Positions 8,317 to 17,320 of a stretch of 62,099 nt of DNA are shown here, piece by piece. Each line of letters starts with the position of its first letter. The stretch's first letter is position 1. The DNA comes from Deinococcus fonticola. GTDB lineage: Bacteria > Deinococcota > Deinococci > Deinococcales > Deinococcaceae. The DNA lies in assembly GCF_004634215.1 (NCBI RefSeq), contig NZ_SMMH01000023.1, forward strand, positions 1 through 62,099. The letters run 5' to 3'. The position numbers and the translations under genes were made by a program. The notes beneath the pieces are model-generated. The model was not told where the DNA came from, made no database searches, and saw only the letters and a program-made list of their open reading frames with translations.

Positions 8317-9186
8317 TCACAAGTCCCGCCCACTGAAGCGCCACATGCCCGCCAGGACGGCAAGAAAGGTAAGTCCTGCGGCCCAGGCAATCAGCCAAGC
8401 GGCAATGGGTTCGGTGGCGAAGAAGGGGTTGGTTCCCCGGCTGATTTCGCCCACCTGACGCATGATTTCGGGTTGCAGATGGTAACTGGCGCCGAGCCAC
8501 AGGGCGTTGGTGGGCATGACGGCGTTGGCGAGTTTGCCGAGGGTGGTCAGTGTGGGGGTGTCGGAGAGGCTGCCGATGGCCGTGAGGATGCCCCCGGTGA
8601 AGCCCAGCCCGTACAGGACGAACACCCCGATGCCGTTGGCGAGCGTGGTAAACAACGTGCTGCCAAGTACCGTCAGGGCCGTAAGCAGAAGAACCGCGAG
8701 CAGCACCAGCAGTACGGCGGGTAGGGCGTCGGGCGGCGTGTAGCCGGTGATGGCGTACACGCCGCCCAGCAGGGTCACGCTGAGCAGGGCGACGTAACCG
8801 ACATTCACGGCAGCGAACCCCAGCCAGCGGCCCAGCACCAGGGCGGCGCGGCTGACCGGGCGGGCGATCACGCTTTGCATCACGCCGCTTTCGATATCGC
8901 CACTGACGGATGACACGGTGGAGAGCACGGCCATCAGGGCGCCCAGGAAATAGACGAGGTACATGCCGAACATGGTGGCGAACATCACGGGAAGGTTGGA
9001 TGACCCGGTGGGGCTGCGTTCCAGTCCGGCTTCGGCGGCACGGGCGTCCAGCCGGACTTCCATCTTGTAGATGCCGAACAGGTAAAACCCGATAAACAGC
9101 GCCGTGAGCACCAGGAGCACGGCGACGAGTTTCTTGCGCAGGGCTTCGCGCAGCGAGAGTTCCGCGATGAGCAGGGCATTATGCAC
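8317..9186 (-). CDS. ABC transporter permease, NosY-like
   Basis: Membrane subunit of an ABC-2 type exporter, 289 aa, with six predicted TM helices (one at residues 20-40, then a long extracytoplasmic loop, then helices spread over 70-285). The SSVSGDIESGVMQSVIARPVSR region after TM2 is the coupling helix typical of NosY/GldF-type permeases. Its start overlaps the stop of the upstream ATPase gene by 8 nt, so the two are one operon and should assemble as a 2+2 transporter. The exported substrate cannot be told from the sequence. Confidence 0.88.
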   Translation of the reverse strand: MHNALLIAELSLREALRKKLVAVLLVLTALFIGFYLFGIYKMEVRLDARAAEAGLERSPTGSSNLPVMFATMFGMYLVYFLGALMAVLSTVSSVSGDIESGVMQSVIARPVSRAALVLGRWLGFAAVNVGYVALLSVTLLGGVYAITGYTPPDALPAVLLVLLAVLLLTALTVLGSTLFTTLANGIGVFVLYGLGFTGGILTAIGSLSDTPTLTTLGKLANAVMPTNALWLGASYHLQPEIMRQVGEISRGTNPFFATEPIAAWLIAWAAGLTFLAVLAGMWRFSGRDL

Positions 9187-10153
9187 GGGCGGCCCCCACG
9201 CTCTTAACTCCCTGTGTCTGAGCGGGGAGTTCGTCGTTCAGTTCAAGGAACAGGGTTTCCAGGTCCGGGCGGCGTGGGGTCAGGGCGTACAGCCTCGCGC
9301 CGCTCTCGAAGATGGCCTGCGCGACGGCGGGCAGCATGTCTTCGCGTTCCAGCCACACCTCCACGTCGGCGCGGCCTGGGGTGTTCGTGTCCTGGCGGTG
9401 AATTTCGCCCAGCCGGGCCAGAGTGTCCAGCAGGCCGGGGTTCAGTTCGTCCACGCGAATGTCCACCGGGACGACACCGCCCATCAGTTCACGCATGGTG
9501 CCCTGCGTCTGCACTTTGCCCTGCCGCACGAAGGCCACACGGTCACACACCTGCTCGACCTCCGAAAGCAGGTGAGAATTCAGGAAGACCGCCACACCCG
9601 CCGCCCGCAACTCCTCGATAATTTCGCGCACCTCCACACGCCCGATGGGGTCGAGGGCGCTGGTCGGTTCATCCAGAAACACCAGGGAAGGCCGCGCCAG
9701 AATCGCCCCGGCCAGGCCGCAGCGTTGCAGCATGCCCTTGCTGTACCCGCTCAGGGGCTCGTGACCGCGCCCGCCGAGGCCCACGGTTTCCAGCACTTGC
9801 GGAACACGGGTACGCAACTCGCCCGGCTTCATGCCGGCCAGCCGGCCGTGAAAATTCAGGAACTCCTGCCCGGTCATCCAGGTCTGAAACCGGAACTGCT
9901 CCGGCAAAAAGCCCAGGCGGGCGCGAATGGCCGGGTCGGCGGGCGAACCGCCCAGCACGCGCAGCTCTCCCCCGCTGGGCATCACCAGGCCCAGCAGCAT
10001 TTTCACGGTGGTGCTTTTGCCCGCGCCGTTCGGCCCCAGAAACCCGAACACCTCGCCGGGCGGCACGGTCAGGCTCAGACCGTCCACCACCGCCCGGCCC
10101 CGGTACACCTTGCGAAGTTCGCGCGTTTCGATGGCATTGGCCCTGGCAGTCAC
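9179..10153 (-). CDS. ABC transporter ATP-binding protein
   Basis: ATPase subunit partnering the permease immediately downstream. Walker A GPNGAGKST, Q-loop LPEQFRF, signature LSGYSKGMLQR (a variant LSGGQ), Walker B LVFLDEPTSALDP and the H-loop NSHLLSEVE are all present in the first 220 residues; the C-terminal 100 residues form the usual extra domain of the CcmA/NatA-type exporters. I use the GTG at 10153 (324 aa); the frame stays open to 10588 but that would overlap the divergent pabB promoter and adds unrelated residues. There is no strong Shine-Dalgarno, which is compatible with leaderless expression. Confidence 0.9.
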   Translation of the reverse strand: MTARANAIETRELRKVYRGRAVVDGLSLTVPPGEVFGFLGPNGAGKSTTVKMLLGLVMPSGGELRVLGGSPADPAIRARLGFLPEQFRFQTWMTGQEFLNFHGRLAGMKPGELRTRVPQVLETVGLGGRGHEPLSGYSKGMLQRCGLAGAILARPSLVFLDEPTSALDPIGRVEVREIIEELRAAGVAVFLNSHLLSEVEQVCDRVAFVRQGKVQTQGTMRELMGGVVPVDIRVDELNPGLLDTLARLGEIHRQDTNTPGRADVEVWLEREDMLPAVAQAIFESGARLYALTPRRPDLETLFLELNDELPAQTQGVKSVGAARA

Positions 10154-10300
10154 AGGCGTCAGGATAGGCCAGACGCCCGTGTGAAACGTCCACCGAAAGT
10201 TACGGCAGAGCGCTTGAGAGGGCTTTGAATAACGCAAGACCGCACAGTTTCTGTGGTTCCAGACGGCAGAGAGTGCAAACCCGGATAAGATGCTGGGCGC

Positions 10301-12073
10301 ATGTCCGCCCCGTTCGCCTTCGTGAAAATGACCACCAGTAGCAGCGAGAAAGCCGTCTGGCGCAAGTTTTCCCGCCCAGTACAGGTGGTCGAAACGAGCG
10401 ACTTGAACGGAGTCAAGGCGAAGCTGGCGGAAGTGGAACGTCTTACCAGCACGGGCCTGTACGCCGTGGGGTTCGTCAGTTACGAGGCCGCGCCTGCCTT
10501 CGAGCCGGCGTTTCCGGTGCGCGCAACGCCGGACTTCCCGCTGTTGTGGTTCGCCCTTTTTCAGGACGTGGAGGAAGTGGCCCCGCACAGCCAGCAGCCG
10601 TACACGGTGGGCGACTGGAAGTTGAACCTCTCGCGCGCCGAGTACGACGCGGGCATTGCGCGGGTGCGGGCAGAAATCGCGGCTGGAAACACCTATCAGG
10701 TCAACTTCACGGGCCGTCTGCGCACGGCGTTCGGCGGGGACGCGCTGGCGTTCTTCTCGCGCCTGAGTGCGGCGCAGGACACCGAGTATTCGGCGTTCAT
10801 CGACACGGGGCGGTTTCAGATTCTGTCGGTGTCGCCGGAACTGTTTTTCCGTGTAGAAGGCGAGACCCTGACCACCAAGCCCATGAAGGGAACCACTGGG
10901 CGCGGTTTGAACGAGGCCGGAGACGCTGCACAGGCGGCGTGGCTAAAGTCGTCCGTGAAAGACCGGGCCGAGAACGTGATGATCGTGGATCTGCTGCGCA
11001 ACGACCTGGGGCGGGTGGCGCAGTTCGGCAGCGTGCGCGTCACGGAATTGTGCGCCGTGGAGAAGTACCCGACGCTGCTGACCATGACCAGCACTGTTCA
11101 GGCCGTGAAGCGCCGGGGGATTGGTCTGGTGGACATCTTCACGGCGCTGTTCCCGTGTGGTTCGGTGACGGGCGCCCCCAAAATCAACACCATGCACCTC
11201 ATTCACGAGCTGGAACCGCAGGCGCGGCGCGTGTACTGCGGCGCGGTGGGCCTGGTGGAGCCGGGCGACGGCGTCAGGGTAAGGGCCGTGTTCAATGTTC
11301 CCATTCGCACGGTGCTGATCGACTCGTTGACGGGCGTGGCGGAGTACGGCGCGGGCGGTGGAATTACCTGGGACAGCGAGGCGGGCGGCGAATACGATGA
11401 GCTCCTGACAAAATCCCGCGTGCTGACCAGTGAGAAACAGAGGTTCGAGTTGCTGGAGACTCTGCGGTTACAGCAGGGTCAGGCCGTGAATGCCCCCCTT
11501 CATCTGGAACGGCTGGCGTCCAGTGCGCGTTACTTCGGGTTTGTGTTCGATGTGGAAGCGGCCTGGGCCGCGTTGCGACAGGCCAGCCAGGACACCCCAA
11601 CCGGGACGCACCGCCTGCGCCTGCTGCTCTCGAAGGCTGGAGAAATCACCGTTCAGACGCTGCCGCTGGGCGAGAACCCGCCAGTCGTGCGGGCGCACCT
11701 GGCCCGGACGCCCATGTCTTCACGCGACGTGTTCCTGTACCACAAGACCACCCAGCGCGCCGTGTACGGGCAGCACACCCAGAACATCCCAGCGGGCGAG
11801 GAAGTTCTTCTGTTCAACGAACGCGGCGAACTGACGGAATTCACTGCGGGCAACGTGGTGCTTGAACTTGATGGGCGACTTTACACGCCGCCCATTGCCA
11901 GCGGCCTGCTGGCGGGGATAGAGAGACGGCGCGCCATCGAGGAAAACGGCGTGGCCGAGCGGATGCTCACCGTTCAGGACTTGCAGAACGCGCAGACCAT
12001 CTGGCACCTGAACAGCCTGCGCGGCTGGCGCAGGGTGGAACTTCTTCAGAGGCTCAGCGCCACGGCTCGATAA
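10301..12073 (+). CDS. pabBC: aminodeoxychorismate synthase I / aminodeoxychorismate lyase fusion
   Basis: A 590-aa fusion for p-aminobenzoate (folate) synthesis. Residues about 1-380 are a chorismate-binding PabB domain: KPMKGTTGRG, ENVMIVDLLRNDLGRV and FPCGSVTGAPKI are the conserved blocks that bind chorismate and Mg. Residues about 390-590 are a fold-type IV PLP lyase (PabC) with the conserved LFNERGELTEFTAGNVV and SGLLAGIERR segments. The glutaminase subunit PabA is not in the window. TAAGAT at 10286-10291, 9 nt before the ATG, may be its -10. Its last 20 nt overlap the convergent quinone reductase gene. The fusion is known in several bacteria; both activities look intact. Confidence 0.92.
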   Translation: MSAPFAFVKMTTSSSEKAVWRKFSRPVQVVETSDLNGVKAKLAEVERLTSTGLYAVGFVSYEAAPAFEPAFPVRATPDFPLLWFALFQDVEEVAPHSQQPYTVGDWKLNLSRAEYDAGIARVRAEIAAGNTYQVNFTGRLRTAFGGDALAFFSRLSAAQDTEYSAFIDTGRFQILSVSPELFFRVEGETLTTKPMKGTTGRGLNEAGDAAQAAWLKSSVKDRAENVMIVDLLRNDLGRVAQFGSVRVTELCAVEKYPTLLTMTSTVQAVKRRGIGLVDIFTALFPCGSVTGAPKINTMHLIHELEPQARRVYCGAVGLVEPGDGVRVRAVFNVPIRTVLIDSLTGVAEYGAGGGITWDSEAGGEYDELLTKSRVLTSEKQRFELLETLRLQQGQAVNAPLHLERLASSARYFGFVFDVEAAWAALRQASQDTPTGTHRLRLLLSKAGEITVQTLPLGENPPVVRAHLARTPMSSRDVFLYHKTTQRAVYGQHTQNIPAGEEVLLFNERGELTEFTAGNVVLELDGRLYTPPIASGLLAGIERRRAIEENGVAERMLTVQDLQNAQTIWHLNSLRGWRRVELLQRLSATAR

Positions 12074-13046
12074 TCACTTTGCCGGTGGTTTTCCGGTCGA
12101 GGATATCCTGAAAAGCCTGGGGGCTGTCCGCGAGGGCGTACACCGGGCCGACCTGCGGGACGACCTTTCCGCTGGCCAGGAGCGGCGGCACTTCCCTCAT
12201 GGCCTGGGCGGCGGCTTCCGCGTCGGTCAGCAGGCTGGTGAGCCACAGGCCCGTGACGGTCAGGTTGCGTTTCATCAGTTCCACCGGGCGCAGGCTGGCC
12301 TGTTCGCGGCTGGCGTTCCCGATGACAATGACGCGGCCCCGGTTGGCGGCCATGTCCAGGCTCTCCTGAAAACGCTTGCCGCCCACGACTTCCAGCACGA
12401 GGGGAACGCCGCGGCCGCCCGCCGCTTCCCTCACTTTTTGCACGCGTTCCGGGTCATCCTGGAGCAGCGTGACGTCCGCGCCCAGCTCCCGCGCCAGCCC
12501 AAGTTTCTCGTCGGTGGACGCCATGGCGATGACGTTCAGGCCCATCGCCTTGGCCACTTGAATGCTGGCGGTGCCGAGGGCACCTGCGGCGGCCTGCACC
12601 AGCACCCACTCGCCCACCTGGCCGTGTCCCAGCGTTTTCAAGCCGTGGTACGCAGTCAGGTAGGACACCGGAAAAGCGGCGGCCTGCGCGGCGCTGAAAC
12701 TCTCCGGCACCGGCAGCAACGTCGCGGCCGGCACCGCCGCGAACTGCGCCAGACCGCCCGTCCCGGCCAGGCACGCCACGCGCTGCCCCACCCTGAACCC
12801 CGACACGCCCTCGCCCAGGGCCTCGATCACCCCGGCAAACTCCATCCCCGGCGTGTACGGGTACTTCGTGCGCGTCAGGTACTCCCCGCTGACCGTCAGC
12901 ACGTCGGCGAAGTTGATCCCCGCCGCCTCGACCCGCAGCAGCACGTGCCCCGGCGTGACCTGCGGGCGCGGCAAGTCCGAGGGGCGCATCACTTCGGCAG
13001 GGGTTCCCCGGTCAGCCACGTGCACAGCTTTCATCATGGAAGTCAT
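12054..13046 (-). CDS. zinc-independent quinone oxidoreductase (MDR family)
   Basis: A 330-aa NADPH:quinone reductase-like member of the medium-chain dehydrogenase/reductase superfamily. The GroES-like N-terminal half (VEAAGINFADVLTVSGEY, YPYTPGMEFAGVIEALG) has no zinc-ligand cysteines, which points to QOR rather than alcohol dehydrogenase. The Rossmann half has VQAAAGALGTASIQVAKAMG for NADPH binding. Reads convergent to pabBC with a 20-nt overlap of the 3' ends. Alternative starts are 13046 and the second Met nine nt inside. Physiological substrate unknown; a role in quinone or enone detoxification is the usual inference. Confidence 0.88.
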   Translation of the reverse strand: MTSMMKAVHVADRGTPAEVMRPSDLPRPQVTPGHVLLRVEAAGINFADVLTVSGEYLTRTKYPYTPGMEFAGVIEALGEGVSGFRVGQRVACLAGTGGLAQFAAVPAATLLPVPESFSAAQAAAFPVSYLTAYHGLKTLGHGQVGEWVLVQAAAGALGTASIQVAKAMGLNVIAMASTDEKLGLARELGADVTLLQDDPERVQKVREAAGGRGVPLVLEVVGGKRFQESLDMAANRGRVIVIGNASREQASLRPVELMKRNLTVTGLWLTSLLTDAEAAAQAMREVPPLLASGKVVPQVGPVYALADSPQAFQDILDRKTTGKVIIEPWR

Positions 13047-13222
13047 GCGGGAAGAATAGGGCCTGTGGCTTCTGGGCTGTGGCTGGTGGAGAAGGGATCA
13101 TAAGGGGAACACGGGTGGAAGGGTTTTTGGCCTGCTGCCGCTGCCCTCATGTCCGTACACGGCGTTTGACCGCCTGGGCGTGGCGTGGAAAGCTTGGGGG
13201 GAATTTTTGAGGAGGCTGAAGC

Positions 13223-15304
13223 ATGAGCATCGTTGAGCAATCCCGTCAGGGGAACGTCCTGATTCTGACTGTAAATAACCCGCCCGTGAACGCGTTCTCG
13301 CCAGGCGTGCCGGAAGGCTTGCACGCGGGCCTGGACGTGGCCGAGAAGGACGAGAGCATCAGGGCCGTGGTGATTATGGGCGGTGGGCGCACCTTTATTG
13401 CCGGAGCGGATATTCGGACATTCAACCTGCCGCGTGAGCAGGCCCCGGATCTGCGTGGATTTATCTCGCGCCTTGACCAGTTTCCCAAGGCCACCGTGGC
13501 CGCCATTCACGGCACGGCGCTGGGCGGGGGCCTGGAGGTCACGCTGGCGTGCCATTACCGCGTGGCCGTGCCGGACGCTCAACTGGGGCTGCCGGAGGTC
13601 AAACTGGGGGTTTTGCCCGGCGCGGGGGGCACGCAGCGGTTGCCGCGCGTGGTGGGCGCCGCCAGGGCGCTGGAAATGATGCTGTCCGGCACGCCCATCA
13701 AGGCCACGCAGGCGCACCAACTGGGCCTGGTGGATGAACTGATAGAAGGGGATCTGCTGGCCGGCGCGGTGAAATTCGCCTCAGAGCACGCGGACGCCCG
13801 CCCGTTGCCGCGCATCAGTGAACGCAAGGTGGAGGGCGGCACTCCCGAACTGTTCACGAAGGTGCGGCAGGACATCAAAAAAACGCACAAAGGGCAACTC
13901 TCGCCGACCTACATCGTGGATCTGGTGGAAATTGCCGCGTCGAAAGCGTTCGCCGACGGCTGGGCCGCCGAAGCGCGGCTCTTTATCATGGCGAAGGACT
14001 CCCCGCAGTCCCGCGCCCTGCGGCACGTGTTCTTCGCGGATCGGGAGCGGGCGAAAATACCCGGCATCACGAAGGAAACGCCCGTCAGCGAGATCAGGAA
14101 GGTGGGCGTGATCGGCGCAGGCACCATGGGCGGCGGCATCGCCATGAATTACCTGAACGCCGGCATTCCGGTAACCATCGTGGAAACCGCGCCCGAGAAC
14201 CTGGAGCGCGGCCTGGCCACCATTCGCCGCAATTACGAGAACACCGCCAGGAAAGGCCGCCTGACCCTCGATGACGTCGAGCAGCGCCTGGCCCTGCTGA
14301 CCTCCACGCTGGACATGGCCGACCTGGCGGACGCCGACCTGATCATCGAGGCGGTGTTCGAGAACATGGACGTGAAGAAGGACATCTTCACCAGACTGGA
14401 CCGGGTGGCGAAACCCGGCGCGATTCTGGCGACGAACACCAGCACGCTGGACATCAACGAGATCGCGGCCGTGACGACCCGCCCAGAGAGCGTGATCGGG
14501 CTGCATTTCTTCAGTCCGGCGAACGTCATGAAACTGCTGGAGATCGTGCGGGCCGACCAGACCAGCCCCAGCGTGCTGGCGACCAGCTTGAAGATGGCCA
14601 AGACCATCGGGAAGGTCGGCGTGGTGGTGGGCGTGTGCAACGGGTTTGTCGGGAACCGCATGCTGTACGCCTACCGTGAACAGGCCAACAGGCTTGTGCT
14701 GGAAGGCGCCAGGCCGCAGGACGTGGACGCCGCCATGCACGCCCTGGGCCTTCCCATGGGGCCGTTCGAGATGAGCGACATGGCCGGGCTGGATATCGGG
14801 TACATGGCCCGCCGCGAACAGGCCAAGAAAGACGGCCGGCCCCTGCCCGACGACTGGCTCGACCGCGTGGTGGAACTGGGGCGCAAGGGGCAGAAAACGC
14901 GGGGCGGCGTGTACGATTACGCCGAAGGCAGCCGCACGCCCACGCCCTCGCCCGTCGTGGAGCAGCTCGTGGCCGACTACCGCGCCGAGAAAGGGGTGCG
15001 GGGCCGCGAGATCACGCCGGAGGAGACCACCAAGCGCCTCGCCTACGCCCTCATGAACGAAGGGGCGAAGATTCTGGAAGAAGGCATTGCCCTGCGCAGC
15101 AGCGACATCGACGTGATTTACGTGAACGGTTACGGGTTCCCGGCGCACCGGGGCGGCCCCATGCAGTACGCCAGCGAACAGGGCCTGGGCAATGTCGTGA
15201 AAGACCTGGAAAGTTACGGCATGACCCCTGCACCTCTCCTCAAGACCCTCGCCAGTGAAGGCAAAACCTTCGCCCAGTACGATCAGGAAAGAGCGAAGGG
15301 CTAA
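13223..15304 (+). CDS. enoyl-CoA hydratase / 3-hydroxyacyl-CoA dehydrogenase, FadJ/FadB-like
   Basis: The 693-aa alpha subunit of the fatty-acid beta-oxidation complex. Residues 1-190 form the crotonase domain with the oxyanion-hole segments GGGRTFIAGADI and GTALGGGLEVTLACHYRVA and the catalytic-Glu region LPEVKLGVLPGAGGTQRLPR. Residues about 293-480 are the NAD-binding domain (VIGAGTMGGGIAMN), followed by the two C-terminal dehydrogenase repeats with LHFFSPANVMKLLEIV. A strong GAGGAGG sits 7 nt before the ATG, so this gene has a normal leader unlike many neighbours. The thiolase partner is not adjacent. A good terminator follows. Confidence 0.93.
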   Translation: MSIVEQSRQGNVLILTVNNPPVNAFSPGVPEGLHAGLDVAEKDESIRAVVIMGGGRTFIAGADIRTFNLPREQAPDLRGFISRLDQFPKATVAAIHGTALGGGLEVTLACHYRVAVPDAQLGLPEVKLGVLPGAGGTQRLPRVVGAARALEMMLSGTPIKATQAHQLGLVDELIEGDLLAGAVKFASEHADARPLPRISERKVEGGTPELFTKVRQDIKKTHKGQLSPTYIVDLVEIAASKAFADGWAAEARLFIMAKDSPQSRALRHVFFADRERAKIPGITKETPVSEIRKVGVIGAGTMGGGIAMNYLNAGIPVTIVETAPENLERGLATIRRNYENTARKGRLTLDDVEQRLALLTSTLDMADLADADLIIEAVFENMDVKKDIFTRLDRVAKPGAILATNTSTLDINEIAAVTTRPESVIGLHFFSPANVMKLLEIVRADQTSPSVLATSLKMAKTIGKVGVVVGVCNGFVGNRMLYAYREQANRLVLEGARPQDVDAAMHALGLPMGPFEMSDMAGLDIGYMARREQAKKDGRPLPDDWLDRVVELGRKGQKTRGGVYDYAEGSRTPTPSPVVEQLVADYRAEKGVRGREITPEETTKRLAYALMNEGAKILEEGIALRSSDIDVIYVNGYGFPAHRGGPMQYASEQGLGNVVKDLESYGMTPAPLLKTLASEGKTFAQYDQERAKG

Positions 15305-15347
15305 CTGCCGCCGCAAAACGTACCGAACAGCACACAGAACGTACGCA

Positions 15348-15380
15348 GAAGAGGCCGCCCCGGGCTGAGGCGGTCTCTTC
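15348..15380 (+). terminator. terminator after the fadJ-like gene
   Basis: A 12-bp stem with one G-U (15348-15359 with 15369-15380), 9-nt loop and then GTATGTTTT. The T-tract doubles as the -10 region of the next gene. Confidence 0.75.
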
Positions 15381-15381
15381 G

Positions 15382-15393
15382 TATGTTTTGCAG
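15382..15393 (+). promoter_or_regulatory. leaderless -10 box for the GNAT gene
   Basis: TATGTT at 15382-15387, then 6 nt, then ATG at 15394. It fits the TAnnnT-N6-ATG pattern seen at several genes here and also supports this ATG over the TTG two codons upstream. Confidence 0.5.
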
Positions 15394-15825
15394 ATGGAAC
15401 ATGCACTGACGGTTCGCGTCCTGGAGCCCCATGAGTCCCAGGTATTGTCTAATGTGGCGGCTGGTGTGTTCGATGGGCCGATTCGCCCGGAGTCGCTGAC
15501 GGATTTTTTCTCTGATTCGCGTCATCACCTCGCCGTGGCGTTGGCTGGTGAGGTGGTCGTGGGCATGGCGAGCGGTTTTCACTACGCGCAGCCGGACAAG
15601 CGGCCCGAACTGTTCATCAACGAGGTGGGCGTGGCGGACGCCTACCAGGGGCAGGGGCTGGGGAAAAAACTGGTGCAGGCCATGCTGGCGCAGGCAAAAA
15701 TGCTGGGGTGCGGGGCGGCGTGGGTGCTGACTGAGCAGGACAACGCGGCGGCCCGTCGCCTGTACGCCAGTTGCGGCGCCGAGGAGCAACCGGGGGTAGT
15801 GATGGCGTTATTCGAGCTTGCGTAA
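15394..15825 (+). CDS. GNAT-family N-acetyltransferase
   Basis: A 143-aa Gcn5-related acetyltransferase that should move an acetyl group from acetyl-CoA to an amine. Motif A is well preserved as EVGVADAYQGQGLGKKLVQAMLAQA (the Q/RxxGxG/A pyrophosphate loop) and motif B as LYASCGAEE near the C-terminus. It follows the terminator of the fadJ-like gene and has its own -10 box, so it is a separate unit. The substrate (small molecule or protein N-terminus) cannot be inferred. Deinococcus genomes carry many such genes. Confidence 0.88.
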   Translation: MEHALTVRVLEPHESQVLSNVAAGVFDGPIRPESLTDFFSDSRHHLAVALAGEVVVGMASGFHYAQPDKRPELFINEVGVADAYQGQGLGKKLVQAMLAQAKMLGCGAAWVLTEQDNAAARRLYASCGAEEQPGVVMALFELA

Positions 15826-15895
15826 GTGTCCCGCGAGCATGGTCAGGGTGGGTCAGCCAGGCGTCTGGGGCCACCTCTTGGCTGTCTCTCCCCGC

Positions 15896-15907
15896 TAGAT
15901 TGAGGGC
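15896..15907 (+). promoter_or_regulatory. leaderless -10 box for the cytochrome c gene
   Basis: TAGATT at 15896-15901, then 6 nt, then ATG at 15908; same spacing as deoA and the dynamin gene. Confidence 0.55.
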
Positions 15908-16267
15908 ATGCACCGTGCTGTCGTGGCTTTGCTGTTCGCCGCTGGCGTGGCGAGTGCCGCCCCTGCCCCCAACGGAAAATTGATCTACACAGCCAGTTGC
16001 GCCGGGTGTCACGGCCTGAAAGGCGAGGGCGGTACGGGCGGCCTGTCCCCGAACATGAAAGCGACGCAGAAGGCCTCTTTCACGCTGTTCAGGCGGGCCA
16101 TGCAACAAGGCATCGGGTTTGCCGGCCAGAAATTTCAGCCGGTGATGCCCACCTTCGGGAAGACCGGACTGGCCACCGCTTACGGCAAACGCCCAACCGG
16201 AAAAGCGCCCAGCGAGACGGAGTTGAAAGCACTTTACCGGTACATCAGGACGCTGCCTGTCAAGTAA
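15908..16267 (+). CDS. secreted c-type cytochrome
   Basis: A 119-aa class I cytochrome c. Residues 1-18 are a cleavable signal peptide (hydrophobic core VVALLFAAGVA, cleavage near ASA). The haem-attachment motif CAGCH is at residues 31-35 and the probable axial Met is M80 in PVMPTFG. The C-terminal helix ELKALYRYIRTLPVK is the usual closing helix that packs on haem. It should act outside the membrane as an electron carrier or as a small oxidase-linked cytochrome. Its last 8 nt overlap the 3' end of the convergent HAD gene. No respiratory genes are adjacent, so the partner is unknown. Confidence 0.9.
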   Translation: MHRAVVALLFAAGVASAAPAPNGKLIYTASCAGCHGLKGEGGTGGLSPNMKATQKASFTLFRRAMQQGIGFAGQKFQPVMPTFGKTGLATAYGKRPTGKAPSETELKALYRYIRTLPVK

Positions 16268-17067
16268 CGAGGGACAGCACTTCCCGCAGGTCACCCAGGA
16301 TGACTTCGGGGTGCTCGTCCTTGGGGGCGTGACCGGTCTGGAGAAAGGCGGTTTTTAACCCCACCTGCTGCGGCCCCCACACGTCGTTTTGTGGCGAGTC
16401 GCCCACGAACCACGCTTCTGATACCCACTGCGGAAATATCGCTTGTTTTTTGGCGATATTTCCCGAACAGAGTGAGTGGCAGAAAAGACGCGCTGCGGGA
16501 GATGGAGGAGGATGGCGGCGCTTTCCCGCCATGCTCTGGAATTGGACGTAGGGCGTATAAAGACTGCACGCCCAGACGCTGCAAGGCCAGTTCGTAGATG
16601 CGCGGGTCAGGCTTGCTGAGCCCCACGGCCTTACTGATCACTACGTCGTCCACCAGCTCGAACAGGTTCAGGCTCTGAAGCACCAACGTCTGCAGTTCCA
16701 CCCAGCCATTCGTCACGATGCCCGTCTTCACGCCTCGCCCGCGCAATTCACGCAGCACCGCAGGAGCGTAGGGCATCGCCTGCGGCATGACAAAGGCTCG
16801 GTCGCTGAAATCGGCCAGCAGCACCTGCGGATCGTGCTTCAGGGAAAATTCCTCCACCAGTTGCGGCATCACACTGCTCTTGCTGCGGTAACCGAAATCG
16901 TCCAGTTCCAGAAAACGCGGCGCGTACCCTTCCGGTAAGCCGAAGTGCGCGGTGTGTTCCCCCAGCCAGCGGCGCAGGGTGGCGCTACGGTCATGCAGCG
17001 TGCCGTCCAGGTCGAACAGGGCGGCTTTTATGCTTTCTCGCCCGCCTTGATCAGCAGTTCCGCCCAC
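16260..17067 (-). pseudogene. HAD-superfamily hydrolase, disrupted by a 131-bp insertion
   Basis: A HAD phosphatase whose reading frame is split. The N-terminal part (GTG at 17067, possibly a later start) has motif I LFDLDGTLHD, motif II TGIVTNGW and motif III GLSKPDPRIY. After LQRLGVQ the frame enters a foreign 131-bp repeat, and the rest (SEAWFVGDSPQNDVWGP, motif IV, to the stop at 16260) continues in another frame. Removing the repeat and one copy of its 5-bp target duplication restores a single frame of 223 aa reading LGVQWVSEAWFVGDSP. The truncated product lacks motif IV acidic residues and should be inactive. It overlaps a 58-aa gene upstream. Confidence 0.85.
16432..16562. repeat. 131-bp structured repeat (MITE/SNR-like) inserted in the HAD gene
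   Basis: Flanked by direct repeats ACTGC at 16427-16431 and 16563-16567, the expected target-site duplication. The element begins with an 11-bp stem (16432-16442 with 16453-16463, loop TTGTTTTTTG) and has a second stem ATGGCGG/CCGCCAT (16512-16518 with 16526-16532). It encodes nothing and has no long terminal inverted repeats. It resembles the small non-coding repeats known to be dispersed in Deinococcus chromosomes; that identity is an inference. Confidence 0.75.
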
Positions 17068-17204
17068 TCCGGCCCGCTGAACTCCTCGGTGCGTTCACGC
17101 CCTTGCGCCAGCAGCAACTTTCGCATGGATGCCGCTTCCTCCAGCGACTCCGTTCCCATGTGCTCGGCCAGTTCTTCCAGGTTCATCAGCGGGTCGATCT
17201 TCAT
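17028..17204 (-). CDS. small conserved-looking protein (58 aa)
   Basis: A 58-aa frame too short for most gene finders: opens MKIDPLMNLEELAEHMG and closes PEWAELLIKAGEKA. It is rich in Glu, Leu and Ala and should be one or two amphipathic helices. It lies just upstream of and overlaps the HAD gene, which has no other good start, so translation of the two may be coupled. Codon usage is regular and third positions are GC-rich as in neighbours. The family is not recognised; a short helical regulator or a HAD-associated subunit is possible but unproven. Confidence 0.6.
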   Translation of the reverse strand: MKIDPLMNLEELAEHMGTESLEEAASMRKLLLAQGRERTEEFSGPEWAELLIKAGEKA

Positions 17205-17320
17205 AGGTTCAGGGTGTCAGGCCGCGAGGGCCAGGGCCAGGGTGAAAGCGTTCATGAATGGTGGCACAGCGTGGGAAAAGTGGGGCGATTTTTTCTTTCC
17301 CTCTTTGCCACTGGCTGCTT

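Noticed and set aside
10154..10588. Upstream extension of the ABC ATPase frame
   Set aside because: Runs into the divergent pabBC gene; the ATPase domain starts after 10153.
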